Shown: positions 1 to 11,537 of the stretch, in pieces | How the letters are laid out: the number at the start of each line of letters is the position of its first letter | How positions within the stretch are numbered: position 1 is the stretch's first letter | Assembly: GCF_030272615.1 (NCBI RefSeq) | Contig: NC_081406.1 | Span: 245,265,218 to 245,329,217, forward strand | Direction of reading: 5' to 3' | From: Cryptomeria japonica | Taxonomy: Eukaryota > Streptophyta > Pinopsida > Cupressales > Cupressaceae | DNA length: 64,000 nucleotides | Notes under the pieces: model-generated | Database searches by the model: none | The model's input: the letters and a program-made list of their open reading frames with translations, nothing else | What the model was told of the DNA's origin: nothing | Program-made: the position numbers and the translations under genes

Positions 1-680
1 GAGAAATGAGGAAGCACATGAGGAGTGTGGGTTTGAATTGGCATTTACTTGCCAAAATGCTATTATTTAAAAGCTTCTTAAGCTGTTGTAGCTTCACGTG
101 GGGAAAGAAAATAGCCAGGGTTGCATTTGCTTGAAAACCTCACTTGGCCCTTCCCACACCACACTCCAAAAACCTTAATGCCCTTTACCTCTACAACTCA
201 CGGCGTTTGGAGGATGTTAGCAACTCATGGCATTTGAAACTGCACCTGCCAAATCTACATTTCTTTGGAAGTTTGTCTGTTGTTCCATCAAAACCACGCA
301 GAGGGGGAAAACATCTATTGATTGCATTAACTGGAAGTTCTCTGCATGCTGATCTTACCACCATGCCACATGAAGGGAGGATGTCATGGAAGGGAGCCCC
401 AAGATTTGCATACCAATTTCCATTGGAAGACTTTGCTTAACCAGTTGGTATCGCTTCCAATATTGCAAATTTGACTTGTGATTTGTTGTCTTTGGACCAC
501 TATTAAAGGCACGAACCATGAATTCCTCACCTCTCTTCTTGCCATCTTAAGTCGATAGCCATTTTAGATAGGCTGCTCCAAGCTAAACACTGACAAAAGG
601 TTTATAAAGCATGGTAAGTGCACCCTCTACTTGGTTGACCGTATATCCCATGTCCCTTGCCAAGCATTCTGTTGTGGATT
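1..680. other. Unassigned sequence at window start
   Basis: I recognise nothing here. The longest open frame (144-440, + strand, 98 codons) has no motif I can name, and its composition does not argue for or against coding. The minus strand was read too and gave no family. It may be remnant gene sequence linked to the proteinase fragment further right, but nothing in the sequence shows that. Confidence 0.3.
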
Positions 681-1070
681 TTAATGTCTGCGTAAGTCCA
701 GTACTAGCCTCTCCCAAGGAGATTGGGGTTTTAGTCCTCCATAGATAGTATTTTCTGGGAGGTTGGATATACAGCGCACATCCAACAGCCTTAGAGATGG
801 AACCATATCCTCCTTAAACTTGCATAGATTTTGACAAAAATGATGTATTCCTCTTGTATGAACTTTTATCATCTTCCCTTTCAGCAATGAAGGGCTATAA
901 TGTATGGCACGAGACTGAAAATGGCCAGCCATGAAGTTTGAGCTTTGCAGCATTGTGACCATTGCATCTTTGTCGAGGTAGACACTTGACCCATTTTCAA
1001 GTTGTGCCTCACTCCCAGAACAATACATATCAGATTTAGAAAGAAAGCTTGAGTGATGGTGCCACATCAT
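681..1070 (-). other. Unrecognised minus-strand open frame, 129 codons
   Basis: An open frame on the minus strand that begins just downstream of the stop codon of the proteinase remnant at 1075-1248. It contains a leucine-rich stretch (VPSLRLLDVRCISNLP) faintly like a leucine-rich repeat, but no repeated consensus follows, so I assign no function. It could be chance, or part of the decayed gene neighbourhood to which the proteinase fragment belongs. Confidence 0.2.
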
Positions 1071-1074
1071 TCCT

Positions 1075-1248
1075 TCAAACTACTTCAGCAATCCCAACTT
1101 TATTGCTTCCAAAATCAAACACAGTGATACATTGTGTTGCGGATCCTTCACCAATTTTAAGAATGTAGTGCTCTTGTGTGAGGCCAAATTTGTCCCCAAT
1201 TGTAAAGAAAATAGTTAGCATGCTTGACATTTTGTCACAATAGCTTCC
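1075..1248 (-). pseudogene. Phytepsin-type aspartic proteinase C-terminal remnant
   Basis: Read on the minus strand from about 1248 down to a TGA at 1075-1077, one frame gives the end of a typical plant aspartic proteinase (pepsin family A1, phytepsin type). It runs through SSM, FTIGDKFGLTQEHYILKIG, GEG, QCI, then TVFDFGSNKVGIAEVV and stop. In the family, QCI is normally followed by roughly 25-30 residues (the SGF..ILGDVFMG..YH segment) before VFDFG. Here QCI joins TVFDFG directly, so that conserved segment is absent. No catalytic lobe or plant-specific insert was found further right on the same strand. It is therefore most likely a decayed gene or retrocopy fragment; an exon with unusual splicing is the less likely alternative. 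The family call is from memory of the consensus. Confidence 0.5.
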
Positions 1249-2290
1249 TCCCTCCTATTTCACTTTATACTTAAATCATACAATCATATAGTTTAAGATA
1301 TCAATTTAACTCTTGATTCTAAAACCTCGAGAAACTACAAGTCAGGTCGGACCCCAAAGTGGGTCCGACTAAAAAAAAATTCATTTTCATGCAACTGACC
1401 TCTGAAATGCTTCACAGGCCTCAAACATACCTCTGGAAACGATCGGCATCGTTTTCGGATCATCAGACTGAATTTTGCAACCTTCAAGCAATTACGCCAC
1501 ATTTTCGCATTTAATCGCAAAGACGTAATTTTCAAAGTGGTCAAAACACCTTTCTGGACCTCGCCATCTGACAAACGTGTACTCTGATATGCAAGCATGA
1601 AATATACCAAATGGTTTCTCAAGATGATTCCCGAACAAAGAGATATTAATCGGCGAAAATGGCCAACCAGCTTTGTCGGCACTGTGGACCTGATGAAGTC
1701 AATGTTCTGGCAACACATGATGCCCTTCTCAAAAATATCAAACGACCTCCATAGGCCCTCAAATTTGAAACATAGGTACCTTGAAGTACATATCAAATCT
1801 TGGAAATCTCAGTTCAATCACAAGACTAACAGGATGCAAATGGTGTGCTTATGAAAATGGCTACATTAACTGATATAGCACTGGAAGTGCAGAAGACTGA
1901 AAATGATGGTTAAATGAACTCTTTTGAAAACCGATCAAACGGATTGACAGAGGCTTGAAATTTGAAACGTAGCTCATCATTTATACCAATAATAACCCAG
2001 AACAAACATTCTATCATAACACTCACTGAGGCAAATTTTACACTTATGCGAAATAGGGCTCCGACTAGCTGTCGAAACAGGGACTAGTCAAACCACACAA
2101 ACTGCAAATGGATTCGTTAGGACTTGAAATTTTGTAGGGTGCTCACATTTATTCATAGAATCCAATCCACTTTGAATTTCTTCATGACGATCAACAGGGA
2201 AAAAGATATAATCGCTCAAATTAGGTTATTCCATAAAATCTGCATTTGTGCCTAAAATGCACTTTCAACTCACCCCTCGAAATGGGTACC
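1249..2290. other. Non-coding, possible decayed LTR-type sequence
   Basis: No gene is recognised. From about 1820 to 2520 phrases such as 'gacttgaaatt' and 'gctcatcattta' recur in diverged form. That resembles the cassette-like filler of long Gypsy LTRs or untranslated regions, and the stretch lies next to the minus-strand Gypsy remnant. It may belong to that element, but no boundary or paired repeat was found. Confidence 0.25.
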
Positions 2291-3069
2291 TGGTAAAATT
2301 ATCCAAACTAAATTTTGAAAGTTGCACATCACTAAATAGGCCAAATGAAAGGTGTAGGACATGAATCCCAAGCCTAACCCCTTGAAAATTAACTGGCTCC
2401 ACTTTACCCTCTCTCCAACTAGGCCATTCAAACTGACTCTTTTAGGTAATTTTCTGACATGCAGAGCAAAATTTTTGAAACGGGCCTCTAATCTTGACTC
2501 AATTTTAATGATTCCCAACATAACCTTTTCAATTTTAGTTTGTCTACCATCTCAACTACTACAATGTTCTCTATAGACCCCGAATCTACTATAACTATAC
2601 AAATCTTACCATGAGATCTGCAAGTGGTTTTGAAAAGTGTCTTCCTTTGTGTAGGTTCTTTGGACTGTGGTACCTTCAACAAGGTCCTTCTTAGCATCGG
2701 GTTCTCTACATCTAGGATTGGTCCTGCCTTGTTGATTGGTGAGGTAACACTTTGACAATCCTCTTCTTGCACGAACTGAGTTCTCCTATCTCCCACGTGA
2801 GAGCTTGAAGTCTTTTCAGGACACCAGCTCATGGTATACCCCACTTGATGACAATGGTATCATTTTCTAGTGAAGACTGTGGTTCCTCTTCCCAAATTGC
2901 TAAATTTGCCTCTATAGTTATTTCTCCCTCTAGAGTTGCCTCTAAACTGTCCTCCTTTGTTAGGATTATGACCACCGTTCTCTGATTGATTGCCTTCATC
3001 ATTCTTGCTGGGATGATAGCCCCTTCCAAAGGTGTCTCTTCCTCTATAACCTCTGCCACCTCTGCCCCT

Positions 3070-3624
3070 TTAATTATGTTCACCTTTCCTTTTGATCTTA
3101 TCTTCTTCTCTCAAGGCTAATTGAAAGAATTTATGGACTGTGTCAAGTGCTATCATGTTGAAATCGTCTTGAATGTTTTGTCTAAGACCATTTAAGTACC
3201 TTGCAACCTTCTCCACTTCTTCCTCTTGCTTTCTAGCTCTTAGGGTAATTTTGTTGAGCTCCTCTGTATAAGTACTCACATCCATTTCTCTTTGTTTCAA
3301 ATTTTGCAACTTCTTATGCATCTGCACCTCATAATCTATAGGTAAGAATCGAGTTTTAATCTTGATCTTTACTCTCTCCCAAGAGATGATCTTTGTTCTT
3401 TTGCTTTGTTCTCTTTCTTCTTGCATCATGTTCCACCACACTAGGGTTGATCCCTTCAATCTTGACTTGGCCAAATTGACCCTCTTTTCTTCTACAACTT
3501 CCTTGTATTCAAAATGATTGTTCAAGGCTTCTATCCAATCCATTAACTCTTCTCCATTTAGGCTTCCACTGTAGATAGGTAAACCTTCTATGTTATCTTT
3601 ATTGAGTGACTTGATGGCATCCAA
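3070..3624 (-). pseudogene. Ty3/Gypsy gag domain (fossil)
   Basis: A 184-codon minus-strand frame. It matches the plant Retrotrans_gag pattern: an N-terminal helix region, LKGSTLVWWNMM, an RFLP motif, LKQREMDVSTYTEELNKI and a terminal REEDKIKRKG. In life Gag would form the particle shell. It belongs to the element at 2290-3892 and sits between the leader next to the primer-binding site and the zinc knuckle/protease region. Confidence 0.7.
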
Positions 3625-3874
3625 AAAGATCTACTGATCTTTTTCCAACTCCTTCTTTTCTGCTATGACTCATATCACATCTACATCTTCATCATTAGTT
3701 TCATCACCACATTCAATGACCTTGCCCTTGCCTTTCTTCATTTCTTGCTCTCGGGCTTCACTAAGCATATCTTGGACCAACTTCCTAATGGCATCTTGGC
3801 TCATTGCTTTTGGTGGCATGTTGTTGGCTTCTGACTCTACCTCTATGTCTAACATACACCACTTTGTTCAATCA

Positions 3875-3892
3875 ATTGGCTCTGATACCAAT
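3875..3892 (-). other. Primer-binding site (Met-tRNA type)
   Basis: On the minus strand this reads TTGGTATCAGAGCC, the usual plant LTR-retrotransposon primer-binding site complementary to initiator methionine tRNA. It places the gag-side LTR immediately to the right, in + strand coordinates, and fixes the element's orientation. Confidence 0.7.
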
Positions 3893-3893
3893 C

Positions 3894-5333
3894 TGATATA
3901 GAGTGGATTGTCTCTCACTAGTTTGTGCTACCTTGTCTAGGTATCTCCTCCAAGCTACCCAAGAACCATCCAATGATTCTAAACCTCACACCCTCCAAGG
4001 ATCTGCAAGACTTACCCTCTCTAACCTTCCCAAGGTCCTTAGGCTAGGATAAGCTCTTGTTGTTTTGTGAGTTCCATTTTCTTGGCTAGGAGACCTTGTT
4101 TTTCCACTCCCTTCCACACTCAACCTGAGAGTTCAATCCCTCTACCATGGGATCTTCATTCCCCACACTACACACATTAGGATGGATGATTTTGGATGGA
4201 TTCCCCAACCCTACTCCTTTCTCAAGAAATTTGACACTTTACCGGTTCGGTGTTTTACAAGCAAACTGCACTTTTAAGCCTAACCGGTTCTAGTAGCCCT
4301 GTCAGCGAGGTATTTTGCATTCACCGATTAAACTTCCCAAACAACACTATGAACTCTTTTACATTCCAGACACCCTTTTTGGGTTTACATTCAATATCTC
4401 AAAATCATAGGTGGGTTTTGTCACTAACATATCTAACCCTTACTGGTTAACTAGGCCTAAATGCCCGCTTCTAGGCCTTAAACATAGGGATTGTTCAAAA
4501 ATCCTTAACCAGTCTGATTGCCTAAGTGAATTGATGATAGTTTTGGGTTTTTGCTTCCATATGGAATTCCAAACCATTCATACTTCTCCTTCACCCACCG
4601 ATATCACCAAATTAGGGCATGCTATCCATGATTCCTAATGCTTGCCAACTCAACTTGCCAAGCTTAGGGAATGGTGGCAAATCTTTGTTTTGACCTCCCC
4701 TGTCTCAAAAATAAAAAGAAAACATATTATACAATGCATCCTAACATTCCAAAAGTTTTCAGGGAGGAAATCCACCATGGAACATTAGGTTTGAGCCCTT
4801 TTGCTCTCAAAACCCTGGTTTTTAGGGCTCTTAAACCCGCCTACAACAAAATGAAGATTATTTACAATCTACAACACTTCAAGACTCCAAATCAAAAAAA
4901 AAATGGGAAGGCACCAGTCTAACAATCCATGACCCTGTTTTGGGATTCTCAATCCGTACAGGTTGTACGAACTTGCAATGAACAACAAAAACTTGGAAGA
5001 ACACACACAAATGGGAAACCAAAATTGTTTATTTTCTTCAAATCTTCAACCACCTTCGACAACTGATTCTCTTCGGTCTTTACAAGCCTTATACTGGCCT
5101 TGGAGTAGTTACAAATGCTCACAATTGAATGTGTCAACCAACTAACCATTGGAGTATGAAAATGTTGCAAAGTTGCTATGAGCAACTTTTGCAAATTGTT
5201 GCATAGGTGAGAAACTTTGCTCAAACCCAAACTTGGTCACTTACAAATGACTCATATGACCTTAACAACCTCAAAACAACATCAACCAACCTACATTACT
5301 TACTAACAACTTATCCTATTAAGTGCTCTACCT
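3894..5333 (-). repeat. Probable LTR of the minus-strand Gypsy remnant
   Basis: The LTR should begin right of the primer-binding site, and TGATATAGAG at 3894 fits a TG...CA terminus. The outer end is uncertain. A CTACCTGACA at about 5324-5333 would give a TG...CA unit of about 1.4 kb, but no second copy in the window confirms it. The interior holds short recurrences of CCGGTT and no coding sequence. Confidence 0.35.
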
Positions 5334-5841
5334 GACACCCTTTAAGAGCTCATATGCCAACATTGGCCAAACAAAGACTCTCAGGGACCTTACAATCATT
5401 TGAGCACACACTTAATGGCCTCTTGGCCTTATTAAAAAACTAAAAATATCATTCCAACATCCTGGAAACAAACTCAATAAAAATTGCTAAGTGCCCCTGT
5501 ACCCGGCTTGTTTGTTAGTCTTTATCTCTAGACTTACAATTATCTTGGAGTTTGAAAACTTTAACATATTGGATCTAAGAATGTTTTGGATATGATATTT
5601 GTGTCATGGGAAGAATATACATGGTGCCAAAGTTGTTATTTCTTAGAGTGGACTTTTAAATCTACATGTTTGGAGGTTTTCCTATTATGGTGGATCCAAG
5701 TTGAAATATTCTAATATATATGAGTTTAATAGTCTACTTTATTTTCATTACAATATTTGAGCATTATTTCTATCACTTTATTGGAATTTGTATGTATAGA
5801 AAGAAAGTGCATAGAGTTGAGGGATAAAAAAGAGGCCAAAC
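5334..5841. other. Intergenic gap between two retroelements
   Basis: No gene, repeat boundary or RNA is recognised. The last bases, AAAC at 5838-5841, are repeated just after the 3' LTR of the following Copia element and may be part of its target-site duplication. Confidence 0.3.
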
Positions 5842-7039
5842 TGTTGGATACGGTTGTTCATTGCTGCTGCTAGGATATGCTGTTGTCATTGATGTCAACA
5901 TCTTCTTGTGATTTATTCTGGTGAGTTTTGGAAGATCTTCTGCTCCATTTTTGTAGTTTGGTTTTGTTGATCTATTTTGCAGAATCTCGTATTTTCTCTA
6001 ATATATTCCGATGTGTTCAGATCTTGTGCTGAGGACTTGGGATATTATTTTCAATGATCCTGTGTAGAAAGTTATCTTTATTTGTGGTAGTTGTTGATTG
6101 GTTATGTTCTTGAGCTTTCTGATGTTGATCGATGAAGATTTGATAAGTGGTGTTGGTGCAGTTGTTGGTGATCATTCTAATGTTCTCATTGGTGTTTCCT
6201 AGTCATTTCCTATTTGTTTTGGCGATCTACATTGATCATTGTGCACCATCTGGTGATGATTTTTTCGTGTTATGTGGTATTTCTTATGATGTAGCGTGTT
6301 GCGGTTGATCTTGGCATGACTTCTGGTGGATGTAATCATTTGGAAATTTGAATTAGGTTCATGCTATGTAATGTAAAGCATTGTATTGGTCCGATGATCG
6401 AGCTTTGTATGATGTAATATAATTTTGTGAGTTGACTGTTGAGGGTTTAGTCGACCTTGTTATCAAGGTTGATGAATTGAATATATAGGTGAGATATTCA
6501 CTTAGTTTTGGTGTCGGTTTTGTGTCTGCATTATCAAAGAGAGGTGAATGTGCGAACAAGAAATTTATCATTCAATGAAGTGTTGAGGTGAGATTGGGGT
6601 TGCAGGGAAATAATTGTGCTTAGTCAGAATTGTCGTCAGGCACTTGTAGATGCTATCATTGCAGTTCATTTCTTCTGGATTGTAGTCTGAATTATATTGT
6701 AAGTCAATAAGACTTCGTTGAGGGTTGTAGCCTTCTAGACAAATATCTTTTGAGAAATGAGCTCTAGGAAGTGTGCTTGAATGCATGTGCATTCCCCATT
6801 GTAATATTTTTCACATACTACTACAGAGTATCATCTTACTATGGGTAGGTTCCCACTATGGTTTTTCCCTTAACCGAGTTTTCAACATAAAAAATCTTGG
6901 TGTTGTGTGTTGTGCTATTAATTTGTTTATTTGTTTATTGTTGCAGTTTATCAGTTTTTGTTTTGGAGTTTAATTTTCTAGATCCAGTGAAGACTGATTC
7001 ACCCCCCCTCTCAGTCTTCTTTCTAGATTGTTGCTAACA
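5842..7039 (+). repeat. 5' LTR of Copia element 1
   Basis: About 1.2 kb, TGTTGG...TAACA, and matched along its whole length by 11538-12742. Near its end is the GATTCACCCCCC/CTCAGTCTT motif seen in related form in the other Copia LTRs of this window. It is followed at once by the primer-binding site. Confidence 0.9.
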
Positions 7040-7095
7040 ATTGGTATCAGAGCTAGATCCTCTGGTAGAAGCTTAATCGCTTGAGGAGATCCGGG

Positions 7096-7960
7096 ATGGT
7101 AGCTCAAGATATTCTTTTCAAGAAGGAAAGTCTAAGGTTTGATGGAAGTAACTATACTCTATGGAAGAGCCAAATGGAGGTGCACTTGAAATGTCTTGGA
7201 GAGGATTACTAGAAGATTACTAAGAATGTATATGTTGTTCCTCAGAATGGACCATCTACTCCTAATGAGGTTAAGGAAGCAGAATATAACATCAGAGAAA
7301 AGGAAGCATTTCTTAGTGCCTTGACTAATTCTAAACTAACAAATGTTATGGGACTTCAGACCACACATGAGATCTAGGAGAAGCTTGAGATCCTGTATGA
7401 AGGTGATGGTCAAGTAAAAGTTGCTAAGTTGCAGAGTTTGAAGGAAAATATGAAACATTAAAAATGGGAGATGATGAGAACATACATTAATACATGGCTA
7501 AGGTGACTGAACTTGTCCTTGGTATCCAATGTGCCAGTGGAAAGATTGAGGAAGATGAGATTGTTGCTAAGGTGTTGAGATCTTTTCCTCCTACTTATAA
7601 ACATAAGGTTGTCGCTATTGATGAGATCCAGAGTGTGACTATAGTAGCAAGAGATGTGTTGGTTGGAAAACTTGTTGCATTTGAGCTGAGTGAATTTGGA
7701 GAATCACATGGAAAGTCTGAGACTGCATTTAGAGCATCAACATCTGTATCTGATAAGCAGAAATATGATCCTGATGAGTGCATGATATCCAGATATGAAA
7801 GAGAAAGAAGAGAAATAGCAGAGAAAGAAAGAGAGCTTGATGATCTTGAAGCATTGATTTCCCAAAGATTGCCTAAAGGAGTCGGTAAGTATGATGGAAA
7901 GTTGCCCTTGAAATTTTTTCTTGTAATAAGATAGGACATTTTTCTTCTAGATGCCTAGAG
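7096..7960 (+). pseudogene. Copia gag region (fossil)
   Basis: The gag region of Copia element 1. It has the usual opening (RFDGSNYTLWKSQME) and the central helices (KVAKLQSLK, then VLRSFPPTYKHKVVAI). The longest open piece is 7494-7934. It ends towards a worn zinc-knuckle segment near 7900-7970. Broken; not expected to make a product. Confidence 0.75.
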
Positions 7961-8139
7961 AGAATGGCTAAGTATGACAGACATGATAAGTTTGATAAGC
8001 ATGATAGGAATGATAGATATGAGAAGCATGAAAATATGGTAAGCCTTATAAGTCTAACCATAAGTTTAGGAACCAGAAGAACTGTTATTATGCTGTAGAT
8101 GAAGGTGTTACAAATTATGAATTAGAAGGAGATGAAGTT

Positions 8140-9420
8140 GTGTTTATTGACATTAAAGAAGATAGATTTGTACCTATTGATTCCACTAGTTGTTGTGTTG
8201 AGGAGAAAGCTTTGACTGCTAAGGTAGAAGAACAGGGTGAACAGGTGATTGACAGCAGTTGTTCACATCATATGATCGACGATAAAAGAAAAATTGTAAG
8301 CATGGAAAGGTATGATGATGGAATGGTTAGATATGGAGATGACAAAGCCTATGTGATCTATGGGAGAGGTTATATTTCTTTTGATGGTAAGCATAACATT
8401 GATGATGTCTTGTGTGTTGAAGGTTTGAAGCATAATCTTTTGAGTGTAGGATAGATGGTTGATAAGGGTTATGATCTACAATCCAAGGATGGTAAATGAA
8501 AGATCTTAAATGCCTCCAGTATAGAGATTGCATCTGGGACTAAGACTGAAGGTAACATTTTTCATTTGAATGCTGGTGAGAAAAGTTGTTTGATTGCTAA
8601 GATAGATGAGAGTTGGTTGTGGCATAGAAGAATGTGTCATGTAAACTTTGATTCATTATTTAAGATCAGTTCTACACAAGTTAGAGATCTACCTAAGATT
8701 GTTAAACCTATTAATCCAATATGTAAGGAATGTCAGTTGGATAAGAAAACAAGGTTTTCTTTCAAGAGTAAACAGTATACATCTGATGGACTACTAGATC
8801 TTGTGCATACTGACTTGTGTGGACCTACAAATGTAAGAAGTGTGCAGGGTGATAGATACTTTATGCTGCTAATTGATGATTATTCCAGGATGATGTGGGT
8901 TGTCTTTTTGAAGGAAGAATTAGAAGCATTTCACAAATTTAAGATATTCAAAGCTAAAGTTGAAACTAAGTCGGGATTGAAGTTGAAGTGTCTGAGATCT
9001 AATAGAGGTGGAGAATTTTGTTTCGGTGAGTTCAATTAATTCCGTGAGATGCATGGAATCAGAAGACAACTATCTTCTCCTAGAACCCCACAACAAAATG
9101 GAGTTGTTGAGAGAAAGAACCATACTCTTTTGGATACTACAAGAACTATGTTAGTTAAAGGAAATGTTCCAAAGGTCTACTAGAGAGAATCTATTAGCAC
9201 TGTTGTTTACATGTTCAATAGAGTTCATATCAAAGGTGATACCAGTAAGACCCCTTATGAGCTTTGATTTGGTCATGTTCCTACTATGAAATATTTCAAC
9301 TTATTTTTGGTAGCGAATGTTTTATTAAGAGAGATGAGGATATTGGAAAGTTTGATGCTAGAAGTGATGGAGGTATGTTTTTGGGATATTCTACAAAGAG
9401 AAAAGCCTACTGGTGCTATA
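8140..9420 (+). pseudogene. Copia protease and integrase region (fossil)
   Basis: The protease segment lies around 8245-8460 (DSSCSHHM active-site region, GLKHNLLSVG). The GAG-pre-integrase domain is at about 8590-8780 (WLWHRRMCHVNF, CKECQ). The integrase core follows from about 8790 (DLVHTDLCGP, DDYSRMMWV). The order is the normal Copia order within element 5842-12742. Confidence 0.8.
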
Positions 9421-9739
9421 ATAAGAGACCGAGAAGGAAAGTTGAGAGTGCAAATGTGAAGGTGGATGAGAAGCTTGGGAAATATATTGTTTTAGCTCCT
9501 ATTCAGCCTGAAGAGCCTAAGCATAATGATCTGGTAGAGACTGTTAATCCGGATACTGTTGTTGGTGAAGATGTTCATGAAATTGAGGATAAAAAAATAG
9601 AAGACTCTGAGGTATGTTAAATTGAATCATTCTGAGAATCAGATTATTGGTGATAAGAATAAAGGTGTGATAACTAAAAGAAGGTTAGCTACAAAAGAAG
9701 TATGTTTGATTTCTAAAGGTGAACCTAAAGATGGTGTTG

Positions 9740-11307
9740 AAGCCTACAAAGATGATAATTGGATAAGAGCCATGTAAGAAGATTTAGATCATATTGAAAA
9801 GAATAACACTAGGGAACTTGTGCCTAGACCTAAGGATAAAAATGTTATTAGTACTAAGTGGGGTTTTAGGAACAAACTGAATGAAGCCGGTGAAGTAGTC
9901 AGAAATAAAGCTAGATTGGTCTACAAAGGATATTCACAACAAGAATGAATTGATTATGAAGAAAATTTTGCTTCGTTTGCCAGAATTGAAGTTGTTAGAC
10001 TGTTACTTTCTTATGCTGCTTATAAAGATTTCAAGGTATATCAGATGGATGTCAAATCTGCATTTTTGAATGGTGATCTAGAGGAAGAATTTTACATTGA
10101 GCAACTTGATGTATTTTCACTATTAGATGATGGAGACATGGTATGTAAGTTGAATAAAGCACTTTATGGATTGAAACAAGCTCCTAGAGCCTAGTATGTT
10201 AAATTAGACAAATACTTGTTGAAATTGGGATTTACTAAAGGTGTTATTGACATTAATCTGTACTTTAAGATTGAAAATGATAACATTTTGATTGTTGAAG
10301 TCTTTGTTGATGACATTATTTATGGTGGTGGTGATGATATGAGTGCGAAGTTTGTCAGTGATATGCAGAAAGAATTTGAGATGTCTATGATTGGTGAGAT
10401 GAATTTTTTCTTAGGTTTGGAGATTGCACGAATAGGAAAAGGCATCTTTATATCTCAAACTAAGTATGTGAAGGAACTATTGAAGAAGTTTGGACTAGAT
10501 GATTCCAAACTAGTTGGAACTCCTATGGTGACTGGTTGTAAATTGTCCAAAAATGATGAATCTTCGAAAGCTAATCAGAGTTTGTATAGATCTATTGTTG
10601 GTGGATTGTTATATCTTACTCTGACTAGGCCTGACATTATGCATGTTGTGTGTATGGCTGTCGGATATCAATTTGATCTGAAGGAGAGTCATGTCACTGT
10701 TGTTAAGAGGATATTCATATATCTAAAGGGAACTATGGATTATGGTTTATGGTATCCAAAGAATGATGTTTTCATGTTGTGTGTCTACACTGATGCGGAT
10801 TGGGTTGGTGATATTGATGACCGGAAGAGTACTACCAATGGAGCATTCTTTTTAGGTAAGAAGTTGATTTCATGGGCTAGCAAGAAACAAGATTCAGTAT
10901 CCTTATCTTCTACTGAAGTTGAGTACATTGTTGTTGCTAGTAATTCCACTCAGATAGTTTGGATGAAGCAAATGTTGAAAGATATCAAAATAATTCATGA
11001 TGAGCCTAATGTTATATATTGTGATCATTTAAGTGTTATAAACATGTCAAAGAATCTGGTGCAACATTCAAAGATTAAGCATATATCAATCAAATATAAT
11101 TACTTAAGAGAGCAAGTCAATGAAGAAAATATGAAGTTGGAATATGTATCTACAAACGAACAAATTGCTGATATTTTCACTAAGCCTTTGTATGTAGATA
11201 CATTTATTTACTTGAGAGACAAGTTAGGGGTATCCACCCTCCTATTGAGAACTAGATGCATTGAGTTGCATCGATCTGGGATTTCAAAGCCTTATTCTTT
11301 TATCTAG
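9740..11307 (+). pseudogene. Copia reverse transcriptase and RNase H region (fossil)
   Basis: Reverse transcriptase sequence runs from about 9760 (W...M..DLDHIEKN) through the VYQMDVKSAFLNG block and the VDDI catalytic motif near 10305. RNase H follows at about 10780-11200 (YTDADWVGD, SSTEVEY, KHISIKYNYLREQV, EQIADIFTKPL). The open piece 10216-11307 covers the RT C-terminus and RNase H. Part of the broken element 5842-12742. Confidence 0.85.
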
Positions 11308-11537
11308 ATTGATCAGTTGGTGTTGCTCCTCTACTGGAGTAGTTTGTGTTTTAGGGGGAGAGAGTTTGATTTTTTGTTTTGGAGATCTTTGGCATTGCTA
11401 TCAAAGGGGGAGAGAGATCATGTGAAAAATTGCATTATCTATCTTGATCTTAGGGGGAGTTTGTTGGTGATATCTTCTTTCTTTGCATTGATTGTTTTTC
11501 AAATTCATATGTTGTCATCAATGCCAAAGGGGAATAT

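Larger units (their letters stand above)
2290..3892 (-). mobile_element. Ty3/Gypsy LTR retrotransposon remnant (gag to protease)
   Basis: A minus-strand element fossil. Reading leftwards from the primer-binding site it has a gag leader (about 3855-3670), a retrotransposon gag domain (3624-3070), a basic RG-rich stretch with a CCHC-type zinc knuckle (about 3080-2780), and the start of an aspartic protease with a DSG active-site motif (near 2590). Reverse transcriptase, integrase and a second LTR are not recognised, so this is a broken, incomplete copy. The gag has the WWN and LREED-like features of plant Ty3/Gypsy; I cannot name the lineage. It has several breaks and looks old. Confidence 0.7.

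Noticed and set aside
144-440. 98-codon open frame as a gene
   Set aside because: No recognisable motif, and the other strand read as plausibly; left as unassigned sequence.
420-450. F-box-like reading (VFQWKLVCKSWGSL) on the minus strand near the window start
   Set aside because: The match is short, not preceded by the rest of an F-box, and quickly runs out of frame; too weak to call.
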